Assembly: GCF_012847295.1 (NCBI RefSeq)
Contig: NZ_JABBDY010000003.1
Coordinates: 726,766 to 790,765, forward strand
Reading direction: 5' to 3'
Source: Microbacterium sp. MF43
Lineage (GTDB): Bacteria; Actinomycetota; Actinomycetes; Actinomycetales; Microbacteriaceae
Length of the DNA: 64,000 bases
Part shown: one piece after another, positions 54,335-64,000 of the stretch
How the letters are laid out: every line of letters begins with the position of its first letter
Numbering within the stretch: the first letter of the stretch is position 1
Notes under the pieces: model-generated
Seen by the model: only the letters and a program-made list of their open reading frames with translations
Database searches by the model: none
What the model was told of the DNA's origin: nothing
Made by a program: the position numbers and the translations under genes

Positions 54335-55279
54335 TCACCGGGCGCGCGGGTGGGAAGTGACATAGACGTCCCGGAGGGCGTCCACCGAGACGTACGTGTA
54401 GATCTGCGTCGTGGCGATAGAGGCGTGCCCGAGGAGCTCCTGCACCACCCGCACATCGGCACCCCCCTGCAGCAGGTGGGTCGCGAACGAGTGCCGCAGA
54501 GTGTGCGGCGACACGTGCGCGGTGAGCTGCGCCCGCTCGGCGGCATCGTGGATCACGAGCCAGGCGCTCTGCCGCGACAGCGGCGCCCCCCGGGCCCCCA
54601 GGAACAGCTTGGGAGTCGACCGCCCGCGAAGCGACAGCTCGGGCCGCGCCCGCGTGAGATACGCGTCGACGGCGGCGCGGGCATACGACCCGACGGGGAT
54701 GATCCGCTCCTTCGATCCTTTGCCGCGCACCCGCACGACGTCGCCGTGGGCGAGGTCGTCGACGTCGAGCTGAACGACCTCCGACACGCGCGCCCCTGTG
54801 GCGTACAGCAGCTCGAGCAGAGCGCGGTCGCGCAGGCCGATGATGTCGCCGGGTGCGGCCCCGCCCGAGGCCTCCCCCGCCATCGCCGGCGCAGGACCGG
54901 CGGCTTCCAGCAGCGCCTCGACCTGGTCGATCGTGAGCGCCTTCGGCAGGCGTTGCGGCTGCTTCGGCGGACGCAGGCGCGCGGACGGGTCGACCTGCTC
55001 GATGCCCTCTCGGGCCAGGAACCGGTGCAGTCCGCGCACCGACGACTGCAGGCGTGCGAGCGAGGATGCAGCCACCGGTGGCTGCGCCGACGCGCGCTCG
55101 GCGGCGAACTGCGCCACCACCTCGGGCGTCACGTCTGCGGAGTCGTCGATGTCGTGCTCGCCCAGCCAGGCCGCGTATCCCGCGAGGTCGCGGCGGTAGG
55201 CGGCGACGGTGTTCTCGGAGAGGCCGCGCTCGATCGAGATGTGCCGCAGGTACGAGTCCACCGCCCGGTCGAGCCGCAT
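54335..55279 (-). CDS. xerD: Tyrosine site-specific recombinase XerD
   Basis: This 314-residue recombinase resolves chromosome dimers at dif with XerC. The N-terminal SAM-like domain has AVDSYLRHISIERGLSENTV. The catalytic residues are R in GARVSE (about 163), K in RGKGSKERIIP, H and R in SPHTLRHSFATHLL, H in LLGHASIATTQ, and the nucleophile Y in QIYTYVS. An insertion near residue 130 (APAMAGEASGGAAPGD) lengthens the linker. It lies in the usual position between parA and the Nudix gene, so it is the housekeeping XerD and not a phage integrase. Confidence 0.95.
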   Translation of the reverse strand: MRLDRAVDSYLRHISIERGLSENTVAAYRRDLAGYAAWLGEHDIDDSADVTPEVVAQFAAERASAQPPVAASSLARLQSSVRGLHRFLAREGIEQVDPSARLRPPKQPQRLPKALTIDQVEALLEAAGPAPAMAGEASGGAAPGDIIGLRDRALLELLYATGARVSEVVQLDVDDLAHGDVVRVRGKGSKERIIPVGSYARAAVDAYLTRARPELSLRGRSTPKLFLGARGAPLSRQSAWLVIHDAAERAQLTAHVSPHTLRHSFATHLLQGGADVRVVQELLGHASIATTQIYTYVSVDALRDVYVTSHPRAR

Positions 55280-55280
55280 G

Positions 55281-57561
<2,281 letters not shown>

Positions 57562-57611
57562 TTATCCTATCTCACGTCGGAGGCTCGAAGCTGGGTGAAC
57601 GCGCCGCGTGC

Positions 57612-59303
57612 TCACGCGACCTCGGCTCTCAGGCTCAGCAGCTCGCGGGCGTGGGTGAGCGCCGCGTCCGAATCGGGCATGCCCGACAGCAGCCGGGCCA
57701 TCTCGGCCTCGCGGTCGGCGCCGTCCAGCCGCCGCACGTCCGACGCCGTCACCGAGCCGTCTCCGGCTTTCACGACCGTCAGGTGGTTCGTGGCGAACGC
57801 GGCGACCTGTGCGAGGTGCGTGACCGCGATCACCTGGGACGACTGCGCCAGGCGCGCCAGGCGCCGGCCGACCTCGATCGCCGCGGCCCCGCCGATCCCG
57901 GCATCCACCTCATCGAACACGAACGTGGGCACCGGATCGACCGCGGCGATCACCACCTCGATGGCCAGCATCACGCGACTGAGCTCACCCCCGGACGCGC
58001 CGCGTGACACCGGGCGCGGGTCCGCCCCCTGGTGGGGCGCGAGCAGGATCGCGACATCGTCCCGTCCCGCCGCCGACTCCGTGCCGGGCGACACCGAGAC
58101 GGTGAGCGACGCGTCGGGCATCGCGAGCGCCCGCAGCTCGGCCGTCACCGCAGCGCCCAGTCTCTCGGCTGCCGCGGTGCGGGCGGCGGTCAGCGCGTCG
58201 GCGGCTTCGTCGAGGGCGGATGCCGCGGCATCCCGCTCCGCCGTCAGGCGCTCGACCCGCTCCCCGTCGTCGTCGAGCTCGGCCAGTCGCGCCGAGCCGG
58301 TGTCGAGCAGCTCGATCGCCGCGTCCAGCGTGCCGTGCGCGCGGACGAGGGCCGAGAGCACCGCTCGTCGCTCCTCGACCGCCGCGAGCTCGTGCGGGCC
58401 GGACTCGTCGAGGTCGGCGAGGTAGCCCGCGAGCGCGGCCGCCACGTCGGCCGTGCGGTAGCCGAGATCGGCCACCTGCGCCGCGAGGTCCTCGAGCGCC
58501 GGGTCGTGCGCGCGCTCGAGCGAGCGCCTCGCCTCGGCGAGGAGCGAGGCTGCGTCGGGCACGTCGCCGTCACCCGACAGCGCGTCGTGGGCCGTCGCGG
58601 CGGCGATCCGCAGCTCCTCGGCGTTGGCGAGCCGCTCGGCGCGCACGGCGAGCTCCTCGTCCTCTCCCGGCTGCGGCGCGGCCTGCTCGACCTCGGCCAC
58701 CTGCGCGCGCAGCTCCTCGGCTTCGCGCGCGCGGGCGTCGCGGTCGGTCGTCAGGGTCGTGAGCTCGCGATCCACCGCACGCCACTGCTCGAAGGCCGCG
58801 CGGTAGGTCGCCAGCGCCGCCTGCACCGGTGCGCCGCCGAAGCGGTCCAGCGCGTCGCGCTGAGCCGCTGCGCCGCGCAGCCGGAGCTGATCGGATTGCC
58901 CGTGCACCACCACGAGGTCGTCGGCGAGATCGGCGAGCACGCCGGCGGGAGCCGCCCGCCCCCCGACCGAAGCACGGCCGCGCCCCTCGCTCGAGATCGA
59001 GCGCCCCACGAACAGCTCGGCGCGGCCGTCGCCCAGCGGCTCGACGTCGCCGCCCGCCTCGCGCACGCGGTCGGCGACCGCCCCCGTCTCGGGCACGATC
59101 CACACCCCGTCGACGGTGGCCTGCGATGCCCCCGAGCGCACGGCGCCGGAGTCGGCGCGCTGACCGAGCAGCAGCCCGAGCCCGGTGACGACCATGGTCT
59201 TCCCGGCACCCGTCTCGCCGGTGATCGCGGTGAAGCCCGGTCCGATCGGCAGCGTCGCCTCGGCGATGACGCCCAGGTCGCGCAGGCGCATCTCCTCGAT
59301 CAT
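57612..59303 (-). CDS. recN: DNA repair protein RecN
   Basis: This 563-residue SMC-like ATPase acts in double-strand break repair. Walker A is AITGETGAGKTMVVTGLGLL (about residues 26-45). The ABC signature is SRGASGGELSRVMLAIEVVI, and Walker B is TFVFDEVDAGIGG. Between them lies an Ala/Glu-rich coiled coil. The start MIEEMRLRDLGVI at the ATG at 59303 overlaps the nadK stop (ATGA). A longer frame upstream is a shadow of nadK. Confidence 0.96.
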   Translation of the reverse strand: MIEEMRLRDLGVIAEATLPIGPGFTAITGETGAGKTMVVTGLGLLLGQRADSGAVRSGASQATVDGVWIVPETGAVADRVREAGGDVEPLGDGRAELFVGRSISSEGRGRASVGGRAAPAGVLADLADDLVVVHGQSDQLRLRGAAAQRDALDRFGGAPVQAALATYRAAFEQWRAVDRELTTLTTDRDARAREAEELRAQVAEVEQAAPQPGEDEELAVRAERLANAEELRIAAATAHDALSGDGDVPDAASLLAEARRSLERAHDPALEDLAAQVADLGYRTADVAAALAGYLADLDESGPHELAAVEERRAVLSALVRAHGTLDAAIELLDTGSARLAELDDDGERVERLTAERDAAASALDEAADALTAARTAAAERLGAAVTAELRALAMPDASLTVSVSPGTESAAGRDDVAILLAPHQGADPRPVSRGASGGELSRVMLAIEVVIAAVDPVPTFVFDEVDAGIGGAAAIEVGRRLARLAQSSQVIAVTHLAQVAAFATNHLTVVKAGDGSVTASDVRRLDGADREAEMARLLSGMPDSDAALTHARELLSLRAEVA

Positions 59304-60244
59304 GACGTCGGCCCGGTGATGGCAGCGGGTCCGCGCCACCCCTCGACGGGCAGACGGAACTTGCGGACGAGACGGTCGGTGAACTGCGCCGGGTGCAGCC
59401 GCGCCAGCCGCACCGGACGCTCGGACCGGCGCACCACGACACGAGCGCCGGGCGGGAGGTCGTGCGAGCGGCGACCGTCGCACCACAGGATGCCGACGCC
59501 GTTGGTGCGCTCCAGCACCTCGATCGCGACCGCGTGCTCCGGGCCGACGACGAGCGGCTTGGCGAACAGCGCATGGGCCGACAGCGGCACGACGGAGATC
59601 GCCTCCACCGTCGGCCAGATCACCGGCCCGCCCGCGGAGAAGTTGTAGGCCGTCGAGCCGGTCGGCGTGGAGACCACGACGCCGTCGCAGCCGAAGGTCG
59701 ACAGCGGCCGGCCGTCGATCTCGATGACGACCTCGAGCATCCGCTCCCGACTGGCCTTCTCGACCGTCGCCTCGTTGAGCGCCCACGTCTCGTAGATGAC
59801 CGAGTCCGAGGCATCCTTCACCCGTACCGACAGTGCGAGCCGGTCCTCCACCCGGTAATCGCGGTCGATGACGCGACGCACCGCGTCGTCCATGTCGTCG
59901 CGCTCGATCTCGGCGAGGAAGCCGACGTGACCCATGTTGATGCCGAGGACGGGCGCCGAGGCGTCGCGCACCAGTTCGGCCGCGCGCAGGATCGTCCCGT
60001 CGCCGCCGAGCACGATGGCGAGCTCGATGTCGCGCACCGGCACGTCGTCGCCGAGGACGGCGACATCGCGGAACGACGCGCGCACCGCCGAAAGCTCGGC
60101 GCGATCGTCGGCAGCCAGCACGGGCCGCGCACCGGCCGCTCGCAGCGCCGCGACCACCCGCTCGGCGGCGGTCACGGTGTCGGGGCGCTGGGCGTGCGCG
60201 ACGACGAGGATGCTGCGCTCGGCGCCTTCGACAATGTCGGTCAT
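59300..60244 (-). CDS. nadK: NAD kinase
   Basis: This 314-residue enzyme phosphorylates NAD to NADP. The diacylglycerol kinase-like motif is VLGGDGTILRAAEL. ALNEATVEKASRERMLEVVI and GDGVV-like CDGVVVSTPTGSTAYNFSAG follow. The start is the ATG at 60244 (TDIVEGAERSILVVAHAQRP), whose ATGA overlaps the tlyA stop. A longer start at 60280 would intrude on tlyA. Confidence 0.96.
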   Translation of the reverse strand: MTDIVEGAERSILVVAHAQRPDTVTAAERVVAALRAAGARPVLAADDRAELSAVRASFRDVAVLGDDVPVRDIELAIVLGGDGTILRAAELVRDASAPVLGINMGHVGFLAEIERDDMDDAVRRVIDRDYRVEDRLALSVRVKDASDSVIYETWALNEATVEKASRERMLEVVIEIDGRPLSTFGCDGVVVSTPTGSTAYNFSAGGPVIWPTVEAISVVPLSAHALFAKPLVVGPEHAVAIEVLERTNGVGILWCDGRRSHDLPPGARVVVRRSERPVRLARLHPAQFTDRLVRKFRLPVEGWRGPAAITGPTS

Positions 60245-61041
60245 CGGATCCCCGCGAGTCGGTTCACAGTGCTCAACCATTCTGTCGGATTGGTCCCGCG
60301 GCCCGGCGCGAGGTGTGCGATGTACTCAGAATTGCCGTGCGTGCCCACGATCGGGGAGGACACGACCCCGCACGTCCCCAGGCCCGCATCCCACGCGGCC
60401 CACAGCACGCCCGCCACAGCGTCGGCCCGCAGGCCGGGGCTCGTGACGAGCCCGCCCTTGACCGCGGTGCGGCCGACCTCGAACTGCGGCTTGACCAGCA
60501 GCACCAGGTCGGCGTCTGCCGCCGCCACTGCGCGAGCGGCGGGCAGCACGTGCGTCAGGGAGATGAACGACAGATCGCCGGTGATGACCGAAGGTGCGGC
60601 ATCCACTCCGCTTGCGGCGCGGAGCGAGTCGGACGTCATGTGGCGGACGTTGTAGCCCTCGATCGCGATCACGCCGGGGTCGGCGGAGACGGATGCCGCG
60701 AGCTGCCCGTGCCCGACGTCGACGGCGATCACCGGCTCGGCACCCCGCTCCCGCAGCACCTGCGTGAAGCCGCCGGTCGACGCGCCCATGTCGAGGGCGA
60801 CCCGCCCGCGGACGTCGACGGCGAAGGCATCCAGCCCCGCGATGAGCTTGTGCGCGGCACGGCTGACGTAGTGGTCTGCGCCGGCGACGTCCAGCACCGC
60901 ATCATCGGCGACCGGGGTCGCGGGTTTCACCACGGGACGACCGTCGACGGTGACGAGCCCCTCGGCGATCAGGGTGGCCGCGTGGGTGCGCGAGCGCGCG
61001 AGCCCTCGAGCGGCCAGTGCGGCGTCGAGGCGGGACGTCAT
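60241..61041 (-). CDS. tlyA: TlyA-family 16S/23S rRNA 2'-O-methyltransferase
   Basis: This 266-residue protein has an N-terminal S4 domain (RLDAALAARGLARSRTHAAT, LVTVDGRPV) and an FtsJ-like methyltransferase (ALDMGASTGGFTQVLRERGA for SAM binding, VKPQFEVGRTAVKGGLVTSP). Homologues methylate C1409 of 16S and C1920 of 23S rRNA and set capreomycin sensitivity. It overlaps the small upstream gene and nadK by 4 bp each. Confidence 0.95.
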   Translation of the reverse strand: MTSRLDAALAARGLARSRTHAATLIAEGLVTVDGRPVVKPATPVADDAVLDVAGADHYVSRAAHKLIAGLDAFAVDVRGRVALDMGASTGGFTQVLRERGAEPVIAVDVGHGQLAASVSADPGVIAIEGYNVRHMTSDSLRAASGVDAAPSVITGDLSFISLTHVLPAARAVAAADADLVLLVKPQFEVGRTAVKGGLVTSPGLRADAVAGVLWAAWDAGLGTCGVVSSPIVGTHGNSEYIAHLAPGRGTNPTEWLSTVNRLAGIR

Positions 61042-61214
61042 GAGGCGGCGGTGTCTCCGGGCGCGGCCTCGAGGCGCCGGGCCAGCGTGTCGTGCAGGGC
61101 GTCGTACGCGTCGGCGCGGGTCGCCAGCGGCTGCGCCTCGATCACCTCGAGCGTCGACAGCAGATCGCCGGACTCGTTCTCGCGCGCGGGGACGGGCGCG
61201 TCGGGCTGGACCAT
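61038..61214 (-). CDS. Small acidic protein, 58 residues
   Basis: A short frame from the ATG at 61214 ends in a TGA that overlaps the tlyA start (ATGA). It reads MVQPDAPVPARENESGDLLS, then TLEVIEAQPLATRADAYDAL and HDTLARRLEAAPGDTAAS. The central LATRADAYDALHDTLARRLE looks like an amphipathic helix. Small proteins of this kind often sit between the HAD and tlyA genes in actinobacteria, though I cannot confirm that here. The function is unknown. Confidence 0.75.
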   Translation of the reverse strand: MVQPDAPVPARENESGDLLSTLEVIEAQPLATRADAYDALHDTLARRLEAAPGDTAAS

Positions 61215-61238
61215 GCCTTCAGGATACGTGCACCGAGG

Positions 61239-62276
61239 TCAGGGCCGGTGGAACGGATCGGCGTAGAGGCGCTCGGGCACGCGGAACCCGAAGATCGCGC
61301 GCCCGGTCGACCAGATCGCGGCGGCTCCCGCACGGAGCAGATCGATCGGTCGTTCCCCCTCCGAGACGATCCGCACGTCAGGCCCGTCGATCGCGACGGT
61401 CGCGCCGCGCACGGTCGCCCTGCCGTCGGCGACCTTCACGTCGGGATACGGCTCGTGCAGCTCCCGAAGGTCGCCGAGGATGAAGGTCGGCTGGGAGCCG
61501 GCGGGTGCCGCGAGCACGTGCTTCGGGCGATCGATGCCCGTCAGCACGAGGGCCGAGGGGATGCCCGCACGATTGGCTCCCAGGATGTCGGTGTCGAGCC
61601 GGTCGCCGAGGAAGAGCGGATGCCTCGCGCCGAACCGCGCGACCGCCTCTTCGAAGATCGGGACCTCGGGCTTGCCCGCGACCGTCGCGAGGCGGCCGAT
61701 GGCCGTGTGCACGGCCGACACGAGCGTGCCGTTGCCCGGTGCGACGCCGCGAGCCTGCGGGATCGTCCAGTCCGTGTTGGTGGCGATCCAGGGGATGCCG
61801 CCCTCTTCCTCGGGCACCTTGAGCGCGAAGGCTGCCTCGGCGAGCTGCGTCCAGCCCACCTCGGGCGCGAAGCCCTGCACGACCGCGGACGGCGCGTCCT
61901 CGGCGGACCGCGTGACGATGAAACCGGCCTTGTTCACTTCATCGACGAGCCCGTCGCCGCCCACGACCAGGATCGTCGAGCCGGGCGCGATGCGCTGCGA
62001 CAGCAGGCGCATCGCGGCCTGAGGGCTGGTGACGACCTCGTCGGGCCGCGTGGGGAGACCGAGGTCCGACAGGTGCGCGGCGACCGAGGCATCCGTCCGC
62101 GAGGCGTTGTTCGTGATGTACCCGAGAGCACGGCCGTCGCGCGCGCGTGTGAGACTCTCCACGGCGTGCGGAAGGGCTCCCGCCCCCGCGTAGACGACCC
62201 CATCGAGGTCGGCGAGCACCGTGTCGACGCCGTCGAGCGGCGTAGCCGGCTGCGACCGGCGGCCGAACAGTGCCAT
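61239..62276 (-). CDS. HAD-IIA phosphatase (NagD-like)
   Basis: This 345-residue HAD hydrolase has motif I LADLDGVVYAG (nucleophile Asp and second Asp), motif II in TNNASRT and motif III/IV in FLGDRLDTDILGANRAGIPS. The C2 cap between them is typical of class IIA (NagD/Pho13). It probably dephosphorylates a small phosphorylated metabolite, perhaps a toxic glycolytic side product. The start overlaps the upstream gene's stop by one base (TGATG). Confidence 0.9.
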   Translation of the reverse strand: MALFGRRSQPATPLDGVDTVLADLDGVVYAGAGALPHAVESLTRARDGRALGYITNNASRTDASVAAHLSDLGLPTRPDEVVTSPQAAMRLLSQRIAPGSTILVVGGDGLVDEVNKAGFIVTRSAEDAPSAVVQGFAPEVGWTQLAEAAFALKVPEEEGGIPWIATNTDWTIPQARGVAPGNGTLVSAVHTAIGRLATVAGKPEVPIFEEAVARFGARHPLFLGDRLDTDILGANRAGIPSALVLTGIDRPKHVLAAPAGSQPTFILGDLRELHEPYPDVKVADGRATVRGATVAIDGPDVRIVSEGERPIDLLRAGAAAIWSTGRAIFGFRVPERLYADPFHRP

Positions 62277-63964
62277 CAGCGAGCGGTGCCTTCGTCGTCG
62301 GTGGGAGAGTCGGATGCCTCGTCCACCCCTGCCTCGGTGAGGATCTCGGCCACCTCGTCCTCGATCGACGGCTGCGGCGCCGCGCGGACCTCGTCGCGTT
62401 CGTCGGCGCCGGCGTCGGTAGGCTCGTCGGCGTCGTCCTCGTCGGCGTCGACCTCGTCGGCGTCGACCTCGTCGGCGTCGACCTCGTCGGCTTCGACCTC
62501 GTCGGCCACACGCTCGTCGTCGGACAAATCGACCTCGTCCTCAGCTTCGTCAACCTCGAGGATCTCGTCGACCACGATCGTCTCCAGGTCGCCGCCACCG
62601 GTCGCCGCATCGATCGCTTCGGCGGCGACGACTGCCCGCTCCTGCCAGCGTGCGGCCTCGTCGTGACGACCGAGCTCTTCGAGCACTGTCGCGCGAGCGG
62701 CGAAGAGCGCGGGGCTCCACTCGAAGGCACGGTCGGGGTCGAGTTCGGGGATGTCGAGCTCGAGGAGGGCGCGCTCCGCGTCTCCCTGGTCGAGGCGCGC
62801 ACCCGACATCGCGATGGCCAGGTGGACGCGAACATCCGTGGGAAGTGTCGAGCGGTCGACGCTGCGGCCGACTTCGAGCGCGCGGTCGGGGCGGCCGACG
62901 CCCCGCTCGCTGTCGACCATGAGTGCGATCTGATCGTCCTTGCCGGAGATGCGGCGGTAGGTGCGCAGCTCACGAAGAGCCAGCGCGTAATCACCCGTCG
63001 CGTACGCCGTGATCGCGAGAGTCTCGCGGACGATGGCGATCCGCCCGGCGCGACGCGAGGCCGAGATGGCGTGACGGTGCGCGAGCTCCGGGTCGTCGTC
63101 GATCAGCTCCGAGGCCATCACGAGGTGGCGGGCGACCTGCTCGGCGTTCTCCTTGCTGAGGGTCTTCAACTCGTTGCGGGCCGACGGGTGCAGGTCTGCG
63201 GGTGTCACGCTCTCCGGGATCACCGGGTCGTCGTGCCGCGGCCGCACCGGGCGGATCTCCTCGGGACGGGTCGCGCGATCGGGGCGCCCTGCGCCGCCAC
63301 GCGTCGGCCGGTCGGTGCGCTGATAAGGCTTGCGGTCACCATCGCGGGGCGCGTAGGGACGGTCGCCATCACGCTTGGCGTACGGCTTACGGTCACCATC
63401 GCGCGGGGCGTAGGGACGGTCGCCATCACGCTTGGCATACGGCTTACGGTCACCATCGCGGGGCGCGTAGGGACGGTCGCCATCACGCTTGGCGTACGGC
63501 TTACGGTCACCATCGCGGGGCGCGTAGGGACGGTCGCCATCACGCTTGGCATACGGCTTACGGTCACCATCGCGGGGCGCGTAGGGACGGTCGCCATCAC
63601 GCTTGGCATACGGCTTACGGTCACCATCGCGCGGCGCGTACGGCCGCCGGTCGCCGTCACGCTTCACGTATGGGCGATCTCCGTCGCGCTTCGGGTACGG
63701 CTTCCGGTCGGCATCCCGCTTCTCGTAGGGCTTCCGGTCGCCGTCGCGCTTCTCGTAGGGCTTCCGGTCGCCGTCGCGCTTCTCGTAGGGCTTCCGGTCG
63801 CCGTCGCGCTTCTGATACCCGCCGCGGTCAGCAGCGCTGGCACTTCGGTCGCGTGAGCCGTGGGGTTTGCGTGATTCGGCGTCGCGGACTCGAGGGGGCC
63901 GGCCGCCCGTGCGTCCGCCCGCCGTGCGGTCTGCGGCGCCTTCGCGCGGCTCCTGCTCGGCCAT
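62276..63964 (-). CDS. TPR-like protein with basic repeat N-terminus and acidic tail
   Basis: This 562-residue protein has three parts. Residues about 40-240 are Arg/Lys/Asp/Tyr-rich tandem repeats (KRDGDRKPYA, KRDGDRPYAP). The middle part is helical, with TPR-like pairs (RNELKTLSKENAEQVARHLV, FAARATVLEELGRHDEAARW). The last part is an acidic EVDADEVDADE tail. The TPR core resembles actinobacterial replicase-associated or tetratricopeptide proteins upstream of HAD genes. The basic repeats may bind nucleic acid or, with the acidic tail, promote phase separation, but that is speculation. The ATG at 63964 is the natural start. Confidence 0.85.
   Translation of the reverse strand: MAEQEPREGAADRTAGGRTGGRPPRVRDAESRKPHGSRDRSASAADRGGYQKRDGDRKPYEKRDGDRKPYEKRDGDRKPYEKRDADRKPYPKRDGDRPYVKRDGDRRPYAPRDGDRKPYAKRDGDRPYAPRDGDRKPYAKRDGDRPYAPRDGDRKPYAKRDGDRPYAPRDGDRKPYAKRDGDRPYAPRDGDRKPYAKRDGDRPYAPRDGDRKPYQRTDRPTRGGAGRPDRATRPEEIRPVRPRHDDPVIPESVTPADLHPSARNELKTLSKENAEQVARHLVMASELIDDDPELAHRHAISASRRAGRIAIVRETLAITAYATGDYALALRELRTYRRISGKDDQIALMVDSERGVGRPDRALEVGRSVDRSTLPTDVRVHLAIAMSGARLDQGDAERALLELDIPELDPDRAFEWSPALFAARATVLEELGRHDEAARWQERAVVAAEAIDAATGGGDLETIVVDEILEVDEAEDEVDLSDDERVADEVEADEVDADEVDADEVDADEDDADEPTDAGADERDEVRAAPQPSIEDEVAEILTEAGVDEASDSPTDDEGTAR
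62438..62497 (-). repeat. Four 15-bp repeats encoding VDADE
   Basis: CTCGTCGGCGTCGAC units start at 62438, 62453 and 62468, with a variant at 62483. They encode the acidic tail VDADE of the TPR-like protein. Confidence 0.85.
63333..63674 (-). repeat. Six in-frame 57-bp tandem repeats
   Basis: GGTCACCATCG recurs at 63333, 63390, 63447, 63504, 63561 and 63618 with exact 57-base spacing, and a more diverged part follows. Each unit encodes RDGDRKPYAKRDGDRPYAP. Units are almost identical, so the array is young or is kept homogeneous by gene conversion. Confidence 0.95.
63719..63812 (-). repeat. Three 30-bp tandem repeats (RDGDRKPYEK)
   Basis: TCTCGTAGGG recurs at 63721, 63751 and 63781, with 30-base spacing and near-identity. 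It encodes the decapeptide RDGDRKPYEK, which is the first half of the 57-bp unit, so the larger unit probably arose by expansion of this one. Confidence 0.9.
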
Positions 63965-64000
63965 GTCTCTCGATCCTTCCGTCGCCTGTTCAGCGTACTG

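Noticed and set aside
54335-55279. XerD and ParA as a prophage or plasmid module
   Set aside because: They lie within a chromosomal scpAB-pyrG-recN cluster, with no att sites, replicase or phage genes.
57612-59786. Longer recN start near 59786
   Set aside because: The extra N-terminal sequence is a shadow of nadK. The ATG at 59303 opens the conserved RecN N-terminus and overlaps the nadK stop.
63333-63674. CRISPR-like regular repeats
   Set aside because: Units are contiguous with no variable spacers and are in frame with the encoded protein.

Overview
The window is very GC-rich throughout and gene-dense. It carries a high-GC actinobacterial housekeeping cluster (scpA/scpB, parA, xerD, pyrG, recN, nadK, tlyA), encodes CCA in its tRNA, and abounds in the words GGATGCC/GGCATCC. 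I infer an Actinomycetota chromosome, most likely Microbacteriaceae (Microbacterium-like). The genus is inferred, not proven by a marker gene.

Region 1 (1-19.9 kb) is a surface or secretion block. Nearly 18 kb of the minus strand is one open frame: 5,956 codons, no stop, and it runs off the left edge. It encodes an exported protein with an extended signal peptide, a Gln/Ala-rich segment, a Pro-Thr linker, a small metzincin-type zinc motif (HEIGHALGAGH), a Pro/Ala linker, and then roughly thirty beta-rich repeats. Upstream on the same strand lies a beta-helix lipoprotein. A small plus-strand protein with duplicated WGHHKDS motifs follows.

Region 2 (19.9-32.3 kb) holds an NAD(P)HX epimerase and a YihY-type membrane protein, then a compact type IVa pilus locus. 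pilB lies alone on the plus strand and ends at a perfect 14-bp hairpin. The minus strand carries pilA, two minor prepilins, a prepilin-like beta-helix protein, the prepilin peptidase, pilM/N/O, pilT and pilC in one tightly overlapping run. There is no secretin or PilP gene, as expected for a monoderm. The pilA leader contains a terminator-like hairpin plus a competing stem, which suggests attenuation.

Region 3 (32.3-47.8 kb) is mixed accessory content. It includes a DUF3800 protein, a polytopic membrane protein with in-frame 21-bp repeats and a TIG-like tail, DUF1905, SRPBCC and glycosyltransferase genes, and a DUF222/HNH protein. It also has three GNAT genes (two of them related Cys-motif enzymes), a secreted beta-helix protein of a family often mislabelled adenylyl cyclase, DUF1294, an aldo/keto reductase, DUF2809, tRNA-Pro(GGG), a YhhN-like protein, an S4 protein and a Nudix-NYN fusion.

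Region 4 (47.8-64 kb) is a conserved minus-strand housekeeping run read from right to left: a repeat-rich TPR-like protein, HAD phosphatase, a 58-residue small protein, tlyA, nadK, recN, pyrG, Nudix, xerD, parA, scpA, scpB, rluB, tyrA, cmk and der. Most neighbours overlap by a few bases, which points to translational coupling. The run links chromosome segregation, nucleotide supply, repair and ribosome maturation. No CRISPR array, insertion sequence, prophage or origin was seen. No stretch longer than about 300 bases lacks a gene.
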